From the NCBI GenBank assembly GCA_012517855.1, contig JAAYUD010000027.1, forward strand, positions 1 through 35,019: a DNA stretch of 35,019 nucleotides. Reading direction: 5' to 3'. Source of the DNA: Bacteroidales bacterium. Its GTDB lineage: Bacteria > Bacteroidota > Bacteroidia > Bacteroidales > Bacteroidaceae. The translations under genes and the position numbers were made by a program. Below, piece by piece: positions 1 through 7,698 of the stretch (position 1 is its first letter; each line of letters begins with the position of its first letter). Below the pieces are notes generated by a model that was given only the letters and a program-made list of their open reading frames with translations, did no database searches and was not told the DNA's origin.

Positions 1-2417
1 TGATGAACAATGCTTCTGGTATGAGTTGTGGTACCCATGCCAACAGTGATAAGGAGATGATGTCAGCACGTATGGTTTTGGCCGATGGGACAGTGCTTGA
101 TACAGGGAGTGAAATAAGTCGCAAAGCTTTTATCTCTTCTCATCCTGAGTTTATCAAAGAAATAGAGCAGATGCGCGATGAAGTTCTTGCAGACAAAGAA
201 TTTGCAGATCGTATTAGATATAAATATTCTATCAAGAACGTTACAGGGCTCAATATACGTCCTTTTATTGCCTACTCGGATCCTTTCGATATTATTGCTC
301 ATTTATTGGTTGGCTCTGAGGGGACATTGGCTTTCTTGAGCGAAGTGACAATGAAAACGGCTCCGATATACCCTTATCGGGCAAGTGCACTTATTTACTT
401 CAATGATATCAGAGAAGCAGCTGCAGCTGTAGTTGCAATGAAAAAATTGAAAGTGTCTGCTGCTGAATTGCTGGATAAGAGATCTCTAGCATCTGTCAAT
501 GATACGACAGGCGAAGGTCTGACTGCAATTCTTACTGAAACGGAGGCACTTTCTGAAATGGAATTAGAGGCTAATATCTCGGCTATTGAAAAGGCGCTTG
601 AATCTTATCCAACTTTTAAACCTTTCCATTTTACGAACGATCCTGAAGAGTATTCTAAATATTGGGCTATTCGTTCGGGAGTATTCCCCGCTGTGGGTGG
701 TATGAGAAAGAAGGGCACTACTTGCTTAATAGAAGATATTGCATTTCATATTGCCGATTTGCCTGATGCTACAGCCCAACTATCTGATTTACTAGATAAG
801 CATGGATATGACGATTCTTGTATTTATGGTCATGCTCTAGAAGGTAATTTCCATTTTATTATCAATCAATCATTCGACATCGATAGTGAAGTGAAACGCT
901 ATGAAGCCCTCATTGAGGATGTCGTAAAAATGGTGGTCGAAAAGTATGATGGTTCTTTGAAGGCCGAACATGGTACTGGCCGCAATATGGCTCCTTTTGT
1001 TAAGTACGAGTGGGGCGAAAAAGCATACTCTCTTATGCAGCGTATCAAGCATCTTTTCGATCCTGAAGGGTTAATTAATCCTGGTGTTATATTTAATGAC
1101 GATCCAAAATGTCACCTAAAGCATTTTAAACCATTACCGGTGATGAGGCCCGAAGGAGAACTTGATGAAGAGTCGGAGCAGATATATGATAAACTTAATA
1201 AATGTATTGAGTGTGGCTTCTGTGAAGTAAATTGTCTCACGTGTGGCTTTTCTCTTTCTTCGCGTACCCGAATTGTTTTGCAACGTGAATTATCGCGGTT
1301 GAAGCAGACCGGAGAAGATCCTAAACGTCTTAAAACACTCACTGATCAATATCGTTATCTGGGCAATCAAACTTGTGCCGGCGATGGACTTTGCTCAATG
1401 TCTTGCCCGATGGGCATTAACGTCGGGGATTTGACCCATGAAGTACGTCGAGCTCTATTGCCTTCGTCTAGTGTAGGGTATCATCTTGGAAAGTATGTTG
1501 CAAATCATTTCTCAAATGTGAAATCGTTTATGCGTGTCGGTTTAAATTGTGCCGATGGTGCGCATCGTTTGATTGGAACAAATGGCATGACCTGGTTTGG
1601 GAAAGAATTTCACAATACTTTTGGGCTTCCTCTTTGGACTCCTTCTATCCCAAAAGGATATAAGATGCCTAAGATACAGCAAAAGGTTGAACCTTTGAAA
1701 GTCGTTTATTTCCCTAGTTGTATCAATCAGACAATGGGATTGACTGGCAAGTCTCCCGTTCGTCGTCCTTTAGCCGAAGAAATGGTCGCTTTACTTCAGA
1801 AAGCGGGTTATAAAGTTATATTCCCTAAAGAAATGGATAGTCTTTGTTGTGGAACAATATGGGAGAGCAAAGGAATGCCTGATGTTGCAGACCGCAAAAC
1901 GGCTGATTTAGAAGCATCATTATGGGCTGCTTCAGATGAAGGGAAATATCCCATCCTCTGCGATCAAAGTCCTTGCTTGCATCGGATGAAAAAGAAAATT
2001 ACTAAGATGAAGCTTTACGAACCTGTAGAGTTTATTTATACCTATTTGCTGGACAAATTGATATTTACGCAGATAGATCGCCCTGTTGCGGTACATATTA
2101 CCTGTTCTACTCGTTTAATGGGCGTTGGAGATATGTTGATAGATTTGGCCAAACGCTGTTCTTCGCATGTATTGATTCCCGACGGGGTGGGGTGCTGCGG
2201 CTTTGCAGGCGACAAAGGATTTACTCAGCCCGAGGTCAATGCTTATGCGTTGCGTAAATTGCGTCCTCAAATAGAAAAAGAAAAAATAGTGACAGGCTAT
2301 AGCAATAGTAGAACATGTGAAATCGGTTTGACGACAAATTCGGGCATTCCGTATATTTCTATTGTTTATCTAGTCAATGAATGTGCTAGGCCTAAAAAAA
2401 TGATAATAATTAAATAA
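1..2417 (+). CDS. FAD-linked oxidase / Fe-S oxidoreductase fusion, D-lactate dehydrogenase-like (5' truncated)
   Basis: This is the C-terminal 804 residues of a GlcD-GlcF type fusion; the reading frame runs off the left edge, so the true start is outside the window. The visible part begins in the FAD-binding domain (NNASGMSCG), followed by the substrate/FAD C-terminal domain (HALEGNFHF, KAEHGTGRNMAP, FDPEGLINPGV, about residues 275-370). Then come two ferredoxin-type cysteine clusters (CIECGFCEVNC and CAGDGLCSMSCP, about residues 405-480) and two CCG-type motifs (LCCGTIWESKG and GCCGFAGDKG) in the C-terminal half. Proteins of this architecture oxidise D-2-hydroxyacids such as D-lactate or glycolate and pass electrons to the quinone pool. 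Only 10 bp separate it from the MurT-like gene, so it is probably in the mur operon, where MurQ would produce D-lactate. The family call is secure; D-lactate as substrate is inferred from context. Confidence 0.9.
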   Translation, partial: MNNASGMSCGTHANSDKEMMSARMVLADGTVLDTGSEISRKAFISSHPEFIKEIEQMRDEVLADKEFADRIRYKYSIKNVTGLNIRPFIAYSDPFDIIAHLLVGSEGTLAFLSEVTMKTAPIYPYRASALIYFNDIREAAAAVVAMKKLKVSAAELLDKRSLASVNDTTGEGLTAILTETEALSEMELEANISAIEKALESYPTFKPFHFTNDPEEYSKYWAIRSGVFPAVGGMRKKGTTCLIEDIAFHIADLPDATAQLSDLLDKHGYDDSCIYGHALEGNFHFIINQSFDIDSEVKRYEALIEDVVKMVVEKYDGSLKAEHGTGRNMAPFVKYEWGEKAYSLMQRIKHLFDPEGLINPGVIFNDDPKCHLKHFKPLPVMRPEGELDEESEQIYDKLNKCIECGFCEVNCLTCGFSLSSRTRIVLQRELSRLKQTGEDPKRLKTLTDQYRYLGNQTCAGDGLCSMSCPMGINVGDLTHEVRRALLPSSSVGYHLGKYVANHFSNVKSFMRVGLNCADGAHRLIGTNGMTWFGKEFHNTFGLPLWTPSIPKGYKMPKIQQKVEPLKVVYFPSCINQTMGLTGKSPVRRPLAEEMVALLQKAGYKVIFPKEMDSLCCGTIWESKGMPDVADRKTADLEASLWAASDEGKYPILCDQSPCLHRMKKKITKMKLYEPVEFIYTYLLDKLIFTQIDRPVAVHITCSTRLMGVGDMLIDLAKRCSSHVLIPDGVGCCGFAGDKGFTQPEVNAYALRKLRPQIEKEKIVTGYSNSRTCEIGLTTNSGIPYISIVYLVNECARPKKMIIIK

Positions 2418-2427
2418 TATATTGACA

Positions 2428-3594
2428 ATGGAAATATCTGCTACCCCGAAAAAGAGGCTTCTTGCCTTGGATGTGATGCGAGGCATCACAATTGCCGGAA
2501 TGATTTTAGTGAATAATCCCGGTGGTGATAATACTTTTGCTCCATTAGAGCATGCCAAATGGATAGGAATGACCCCTACGGATTTAGTTTTTCCTTTCTT
2601 TATGTTTATGATGGGTATTACTACTTACTTGTCGTTAAGCAAATATCATTTTGAGTTTAGCCAGAAGGCAGGTCTTAAAATATTGAAACGAACTGCGCTA
2701 ATATGGCTTATTGGATTAGCCATTTCGTGGATATTTATGTTTACGGCCAGTTGGATGGCACCGGAACATGCGGGGATGTCCTTTATCGAACGTTTTGGCG
2801 TTTCATGCAATACGTTCGATCATTTGCGTATTCTGGGTGTTATGCCTCGCTTGGCTATTTGTTATGGACTCTCTGCCATTATTGCTCTAACAATGAAACA
2901 CAAGTATATCCCTTGGCTTATAGCAGTGCTTTTTATAGTCTACTTCATTATTCTTATTACCGGCAACGGATTTGCTTGTGATCATACCAATATCCTTTAT
3001 CGCTTCGATGCAGCTGTTTTAGGAGAAAAACATCTTTATAAATGGGAGGTTATCGATCCTGAAGGCATTTTAAGTACTATACCAGCACTGGGACATGTAC
3101 TTATAGGCTTTTGTGTAGGCAAAATCATGATGCAAGTAAAGGATATTAACGATAAGATCGAACGTCTCTTTATTATTGGTGTATTACTTACCTTCTCGGG
3201 TTTTCTTTTAAGTTACGGCTGCCCACTAAGCAAAAAGCTATGGACACCTACTTTTGCTTTGACAACTTGTGGATTGGCTTCCAGTCTGCTCGCTATACTG
3301 ATATGGTGCATTGATAAAAAAGGTTGTGTCAACGGTGCTACTCGGTTCTTTGAATCTTTCGGTGTCAATCCATTATTCCTGTATGTTTTAGCAGATATAC
3401 TTATTCTACCGATGGGAATGTTTCATTTCTTTTCGGGTGAGAATCAGACAATACAAAGTGTACTTTACTATAATGTGTTTATGCCGATCGTAGGAGGTAA
3501 ATTTGCCTCGCTCATTTATGCCTTGATCTTTGTTGGTATCAACTGGGGGATTGGTCATATTTTGTACAAAAAGAAAATATATATTAAAATATGA
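2428..3594 (+). CDS. murT: MurT-like inner-membrane protein (DUF5009 / NagX / HGSNAT-like), putative MurNAc transporter
   Basis: A polytopic membrane protein of about 388 residues, with roughly ten hydrophobic segments. Its N-terminus carries the family pattern RLLALDVMRGITIAGMILVN and then PTDLVFPFFMFMMG. The family is related to heparan-alpha-glucosaminide N-acetyltransferase and NagX. In Tannerella forsythia the equivalent gene beside murK and murQ was reported as an inner-membrane MurNAc transporter, MurT. I chose ATG 2428; a TTG two codons upstream (2422) is also in frame. Its stop overlaps the start of the kinase gene by 4 nt (ATGA), which implies translational coupling. Transport rather than acetyl transfer is inferred from gene order, not visible in the sequence. 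Confidence 0.8.
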   Translation: MEISATPKKRLLALDVMRGITIAGMILVNNPGGDNTFAPLEHAKWIGMTPTDLVFPFFMFMMGITTYLSLSKYHFEFSQKAGLKILKRTALIWLIGLAISWIFMFTASWMAPEHAGMSFIERFGVSCNTFDHLRILGVMPRLAICYGLSAIIALTMKHKYIPWLIAVLFIVYFIILITGNGFACDHTNILYRFDAAVLGEKHLYKWEVIDPEGILSTIPALGHVLIGFCVGKIMMQVKDINDKIERLFIIGVLLTFSGFLLSYGCPLSKKLWTPTFALTTCGLASSLLAILIWCIDKKGCVNGATRFFESFGVNPLFLYVLADILILPMGMFHFFSGENQTIQSVLYYNVFMPIVGGKFASLIYALIFVGINWGIGHILYKKKIYIKI

Positions 3595-4439
3595 TATTAC
3601 TAGCAGACAGTGGCTCTACAAAAACAGATTGGAGTGTATTAGAGAATGGTAAGTTGATACAGAAAATATCAACAAAGGGAACGAATCCTTTTTTTCAGTC
3701 GCAAGAGGAAATACGCAATGAAATTAAAGAAGCGTTGATACCTCAGTTGCCTTTAAGTGAGGTTGATGAACTTTACTTTTATGGCGCTGGGTGTGCTTTT
3801 CCAGATAAAATAGCGATTGTAAAAGAGGCAATTGGCCAGTTTATTAGAGTCAAACAGAGCTTCGAAGTAAATAGCGATATGCTGGCTGCTGCACGTGGAC
3901 TGTGCGGGCATAAAGCCGGTATTGCCTGTATAATAGGTACGGGTTCCAATTCTTGTCTTTATGATGGACAAAATATAGTAGAAAATGTATCACCGCTTGG
4001 ATTTATTTTAGGAGATGAAGGAAGTGGTGCTGTATTGGGTAAGATATTGATTGGTGATATTCTCAAGAATCAATTGTCTATTGAATTGCAGAAGAAGTTC
4101 TTTATCAAGTTCCCGATGACTCGGGCCGAAATTATCAACAGAGTGTATTGTAAACCTTTTCCTAATCGATTTTTGGCAAGTTTGTCTATCTTCTACGAAG
4201 AGAATATCGCAGATCCTGCTATTCGGGCTATGCTTGTCGATAATTTTAAATCGTTCTTGAAACGTAATGTAATGCAGTATGAAGGATATGACTGTTATCC
4301 CATTAATTTTATAGGTTCTATCGCCTATTTCTTTCGTGAGCAATTAGATGAAGCTTGCAAAGCAATGGGATTGAAATTGGGAGAGGTAGAAAGAAGTCCT
4401 ATGGATGGTTTGATAAAATATCATACAGAACAAAAATAA
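3591..4439 (+). CDS. murK: MurNAc/GlcNAc kinase, BadF/BadG/BcrA/BcrD ATPase family
   Basis: A 282-residue ASKHA-fold sugar kinase. The N-terminal phosphate-binding motif is LADSGSTKTDW (residues 4-14). A second phosphate loop, IIGTGSNSCLYDG, and the following LGFILGDEGSGAVLGK are typical of eukaryotic-type N-acetylglucosamine kinases and bacterial MurK. It would phosphorylate MurNAc (or GlcNAc) at C6 in the cytoplasm, supplying the MurQ substrate. Start ATG 3591 overlaps the stop of the MurT-like gene, and murQ follows 15 bp downstream. The family is clear; specificity for MurNAc over GlcNAc is inferred from its position between murT and murQ. Confidence 0.85.
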   Translation: MILLADSGSTKTDWSVLENGKLIQKISTKGTNPFFQSQEEIRNEIKEALIPQLPLSEVDELYFYGAGCAFPDKIAIVKEAIGQFIRVKQSFEVNSDMLAAARGLCGHKAGIACIIGTGSNSCLYDGQNIVENVSPLGFILGDEGSGAVLGKILIGDILKNQLSIELQKKFFIKFPMTRAEIINRVYCKPFPNRFLASLSIFYEENIADPAIRAMLVDNFKSFLKRNVMQYEGYDCYPINFIGSIAYFFREQLDEACKAMGLKLGEVERSPMDGLIKYHTEQK

Positions 4440-4454
4440 AGATTTAAATAACTT

Positions 4455-5279
4455 ATGGCATTTGTTAAGATATCCGAACAGCCTTCGCTTTATAACGATT
4501 TGGAGAAAAAATCGGTGAAAGAATTGTTGGAAGACATTAATACCGAAGATCAAAAGGTTGCTTTGGCGGTAAAAAAGGCGATTCCGCAAATAGAGAAATT
4601 AGTGACACAGATAGTGCCTCGCATGAAAAGGGGAGGACGCATTTTTTACCTGGGTGCAGGCACTAGTGGTCGCCTTGGTGTGCTCGATGCTTCCGAGATA
4701 CCACCGACTTTTGGAATGCCTCCGACGTTGGTCATCGGGCTTATTGCTGGTGGTGACACAGCATTGCGTAATCCTGTAGAAAATGCCGAAGATGACTTGG
4801 AAAAAGGTTGGCAAGAATTGCTGGAACATCATATTGATACAAAAGATATAGTTGTAGGAATTGCTGCTTCGGGTACCACTCCTTATGTCGTTGGAGCACT
4901 TCATATTGCTCGCGAACATGGAATTCTTACGGCATGTATCACAAGCAATCCCGATAGTCCCATGGCTGCTGAATCCGATATTCCCATTGAGATGATTGTA
5001 GGACCCGAATTTGTTACCGGTAGTTCGAGAATGAAATCGGGAACTGGACAAAAAATGATATTGAATATGATAACTACCAGCGTGATGATTAGGCTTGGTA
5101 GGGTAAAGGGTAATAAGATGATTAATATGCAGCTTACTAACAAAAAGCTAGTCGATCGTGGTACTCGGATGATTGTTGACGAGTTGGGAGTCGATTATGG
5201 TAAAGCACGTACTTTGCTTATGATGCATGGGTCTGTAAAGAATGCTATTGATAATTATCGCGGAAACGCAAAAGAATAA
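4455..5279 (+). CDS. murQ: N-acetylmuramic acid 6-phosphate etherase MurQ
   Basis: A 274-residue SIS-fold protein that cleaves the lactyl ether of MurNAc-6-phosphate to give GlcNAc-6-phosphate and D-lactate. The diagnostic SIS stretch runs from GAGTSGRLGVLDAS (about residues 67-80) into EIPPTFG, with the probable catalytic Glu at position 81. Further family motifs are GIAASGTTPYV, ITSNPDSPMA and GPEFVTGSSRMKSGTGQK. It is slightly shorter than the roughly 300 residues of E. coli MurQ, and the C-terminus ends soon after the LLMMHGSVKNAI helix. It lies 15 bp after the kinase and 14 bp before the serine hydrolase, in one operon. Identification is secure. Confidence 0.96.
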   Translation: MAFVKISEQPSLYNDLEKKSVKELLEDINTEDQKVALAVKKAIPQIEKLVTQIVPRMKRGGRIFYLGAGTSGRLGVLDASEIPPTFGMPPTLVIGLIAGGDTALRNPVENAEDDLEKGWQELLEHHIDTKDIVVGIAASGTTPYVVGALHIAREHGILTACITSNPDSPMAAESDIPIEMIVGPEFVTGSSRMKSGTGQKMILNMITTSVMIRLGRVKGNKMINMQLTNKKLVDRGTRMIVDELGVDYGKARTLLMMHGSVKNAIDNYRGNAKE

Positions 5280-5293
5280 ACCCAAGAAAGAAA

Positions 5294-6511
5294 ATGAAGA
5301 AATTAAGTCTATTATTGCAGCTACTGCTTGTGTCGCTTTTTATTGGAGCGCAACCATTGCAGCGTGTGTCTCCTGCTTCGGTAGGTCTCGATGCCTCTCG
5401 GCTCGCTAATGCTGATGCCGCTATTCTGAAAGCTATCCAACACAAGGATATTCCGGGTGCTGTATTAGCTGTTGTTCGCCATGGGAAGATGGCCTGGCTC
5501 AAAGCTTATGGCAACAAAGAAATCTATCCCAAACAATTGCCCATGACTACTAATACTGTGTTTGATATGGCTTCATGCAGTAAGTCCATGTCTACAGCAA
5601 TCTCGGCTATGATTCTTATAGAAAGAGGACAATTAAGGCTGCTAGATAGAGTTAATCATTATATTCCCGGTTTTCAGGATTGGAAAGATGCGAAGGGTGA
5701 AACGATACCTATACGCATCGTCGATATTATGACTCATTCTTCGGGACTTCCCCCTTATGCCCCTGTCGATTCTTTAAAGCGAAAGTACGGTTCACCCAAT
5801 CGCGATGGCGTTATTGATTATATTTCGCATTGTAAGCGCGATTTCAAACCCGAAACGGACTTCCAATATAGTTGCCTGAATTATATTACGCTACAACGTA
5901 TCATCGAAACGATATCCGGACAGAATTTACGTGATTTTGCAAAGAAGAATATCTTTGATGTACTTGGTATGACGCATACGGATTATAATCCCAACAGTAA
6001 ACTTTGTGAACTTTGTGCGCCAACAGAGAAGCAACCCGACGGCTCTGTACTTCAAGGTGTGGTGCACGATCCTTTAGCCCGTATAATGAATGGTGGAATA
6101 TCGGGTAATGCAGGAGTATTTTCTTCGGCAGATGATATTGCTGTCTTGGTAGCTGCATTGCAGAATGGTGGAGAATGGAACGGTCATCGCATTCTTAGTC
6201 CTCTTGGTGTGAAGGCTATGCGTACAGTTCCTCGTTGCGTAGCTTCTTTGGGGCGTACATTGGGCTGGGATATTTTCTCTCCTTATGCTTCGAATAATGG
6301 AGATTTGCTTGGCCCCAATACTTATGGACATACCGGTTATACGGGTACATCCATTGTTATTGACCCAGATAATGATGTGGCTGTGATATTGCTTACCAAT
6401 CGAGTACATCCCAATGATGCTGGCGATTGTATACAACTTCGTTCATTGGTGGCCAATGCCGTTGCTGCTTCTATCATACCTGATATGGGCAAATCTAAAG
6501 CAAGGAAATGA
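5294..6511 (+). CDS. Exported serine hydrolase, class C beta-lactamase / PBP4*-like
   Basis: A 405-residue protein with an N-terminal signal peptide (about residues 1-19, cleavage near GAQ). The beta-lactamase/transpeptidase-like motifs are Ser94-x-x-Lys97 within ASCSKSM, the Tyr motif in FQYSCLNY, and HTG in YGHTGYTGTS in place of KTG. In this superfamily the activity ranges over D-Ala carboxypeptidase/endopeptidase, D-aminopeptidase and esterase, so no exact substrate can be read. Its place after murQ suggests work on peptidoglycan fragments in the periplasm. Its stop overlaps the next gene's start by 4 nt. The superfamily is certain; the role in muropeptide processing is inferred. Confidence 0.88.
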   Translation: MKKLSLLLQLLLVSLFIGAQPLQRVSPASVGLDASRLANADAAILKAIQHKDIPGAVLAVVRHGKMAWLKAYGNKEIYPKQLPMTTNTVFDMASCSKSMSTAISAMILIERGQLRLLDRVNHYIPGFQDWKDAKGETIPIRIVDIMTHSSGLPPYAPVDSLKRKYGSPNRDGVIDYISHCKRDFKPETDFQYSCLNYITLQRIIETISGQNLRDFAKKNIFDVLGMTHTDYNPNSKLCELCAPTEKQPDGSVLQGVVHDPLARIMNGGISGNAGVFSSADDIAVLVAALQNGGEWNGHRILSPLGVKAMRTVPRCVASLGRTLGWDIFSPYASNNGDLLGPNTYGHTGYTGTSIVIDPDNDVAVILLTNRVHPNDAGDCIQLRSLVANAVAASIIPDMGKSKARK

Positions 6512-7194
6512 AACAAATATTAATAGCAATTCTATTATTTTGCTGTGCCGCAACGACTTGTTCGGCACAGCAAAATAATTCTAAAGAGTCTATGCATAGC
6601 TTACATTATAAGCAGCGTGTGGCGTTGTTTGATAGTTTGCCTCCGATTTCTCATTCAGATATTGTCTTGCTGGGCAATAGCCTTACAGAGTTTGGTGGTA
6701 ATTGGAATTTGCGACTTACCGGCAAATTGAAGGGACATTATGTCAATCGTGGCATCATAGGTGATGATGCAATGGGAATGTACGATCGACTTTATCAGAT
6801 TGTACCTGGAAATCCCCGAAAAATCTTTCTATTGGCGGGGGTTAATGACGTATCTCATGGCCTTTCGGCAGACAGTGTTGTAACATTGGTCAAAATATTG
6901 GTTGACAAAATTCGTACTGAATTGCCACAGACCAAACTATATATCGAAAGTTTGTTGCCTATCAACGAATCTTTTCATCGTTGGCGTACGATGGAAGGGA
7001 AAACGGAAACGATAGTAGCTGTTAATAAGCAATTGTGCCGGATGGCTGCCGATCGCGGGCTTGTTTACATTAACCTATTCCCTTCGTTTGTTATTCCTGG
7101 TACCCATATTATGCGCCGTGAGTTTACTATAGATGGCTTACATCTAACGCCGGCAGGATATAAAGTGTGGAGCGGAATACTTAAGAAGTATTGA
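6508..7194 (+). CDS. Exported SGNH/GDSL-type hydrolase
   Basis: A 228-residue protein with a signal peptide (cleavage near CSA-QQ, about residue 21). The SGNH blocks are in order: block I GNSLTE with nucleophile Ser58, block II RGIIGDDAMG (Gly), block III LAGVNDV (Asn), and block V DGLHLTPAGY near the C-terminus (catalytic Asp and His). These enzymes are esterases or acetylhydrolases. In a MurNAc salvage operon a de-O-acetylase acting on muropeptides or glycans would fit, but this is an inference. It is the last gene of the operon; a strong terminator follows at 7432-7475. Confidence 0.88.
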   Translation: MKQILIAILLFCCAATTCSAQQNNSKESMHSLHYKQRVALFDSLPPISHSDIVLLGNSLTEFGGNWNLRLTGKLKGHYVNRGIIGDDAMGMYDRLYQIVPGNPRKIFLLAGVNDVSHGLSADSVVTLVKILVDKIRTELPQTKLYIESLLPINESFHRWRTMEGKTETIVAVNKQLCRMAADRGLVYINLFPSFVIPGTHIMRREFTIDGLHLTPAGYKVWSGILKKY

Positions 7195-7354
7195 AAATAA
7201 GATGGGCATCGATGTCTTTACATATTGAGCGTTTAGCTATTTGCAGTTTTGTATATTCCATTAATGCAATAAGAAGCTAAATCACAATACATTACGCACC
7301 ACTTGCCTTTCGAGACATTTTTCAGCCTCAGTTAGTACTTAAACTCTTAAAACG

Positions 7355-7388
7355 ACGTATGCCCCTAAAAAGTTTTAGGTCCATACGT
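7355..7388. repeat. Imperfect hairpin downstream of the mur operon
   Basis: ACGTATG (7355-7361) pairs with CATACGT (7382-7388). After a 2x2 internal loop, CCTAAA (7364-7369) pairs with TTTAGG (7374-7379). It lies 160 nt past the last stop codon and shortly before a stronger terminator. It could be a 3'-UTR structure; no function is evident. Confidence 0.5.
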
Positions 7389-7431
7389 TTTCAAAAAAAC
7401 TTAAGGACGTCACCGAAAAAACTAACATACG

Positions 7432-7475
7432 ACACTTTTGACTCATTATTATGAGTAGAAAGTGTTTTATTTTTT
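7432..7475 (+). terminator. Rho-independent terminator of the mur operon
   Basis: ACACTTT (7432-7438) pairs with AAAGTGT (7459-7465), and ACTCAT (7441-7446) with ATGAGT (7451-7456), around a TATT loop. The stem is followed by TTTATTTTTT. It would end the transcript of the genes from the D-lactate dehydrogenase to the SGNH hydrolase. Confidence 0.8.
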
Positions 7476-7542
7476 AGAGTATGCATCCCCATTTATGAAA
7501 TAACGTATTTATTTATGGTCTGCTGAATAATTGTATTTAATG

Positions 7543-7673
7543 CTTGAGTTTGGGATAAGAAATCAAGTATTTATTGTATCTTATCGATATTCAAATATAA
7601 ATTTATAAAAATATATTATGATAGCTTATTATTTCAATAGCTTTTTTACTACTTTTCTTATCCAGAACTCAAG
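7543..7673. repeat. MITE-like element: 131 bp with 20-bp terminal inverted repeats
   Basis: The left end 7543-7562 (CTTGAGTTTGGGATAAGAAA) and the inverse complement of 7654-7673 (CTTGAGTTCTGGATAAGAAA) agree at 18 of 20 positions. The interior is very AT-rich and has no open frame. The element ends 25 bp before the start codon of the carboxylesterase, so it may supply its promoter or 5'-UTR. No clear target duplication was seen. A somewhat similar string (CTTAGATTCGGATAAGAAAG, 17805-17824) occurs in the decayed region downstream of infB. Confidence 0.55.
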
Positions 7674-7698
7674 TTATTTATAAAACAAACTAAAAGAG

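Noticed and set aside
4599..5051. 150-codon minus-strand open frame inside murQ
   Set aside because: It is antisense to the conserved SIS domain, is rich in Ser/Asn/Thr, and has no supporting signals.
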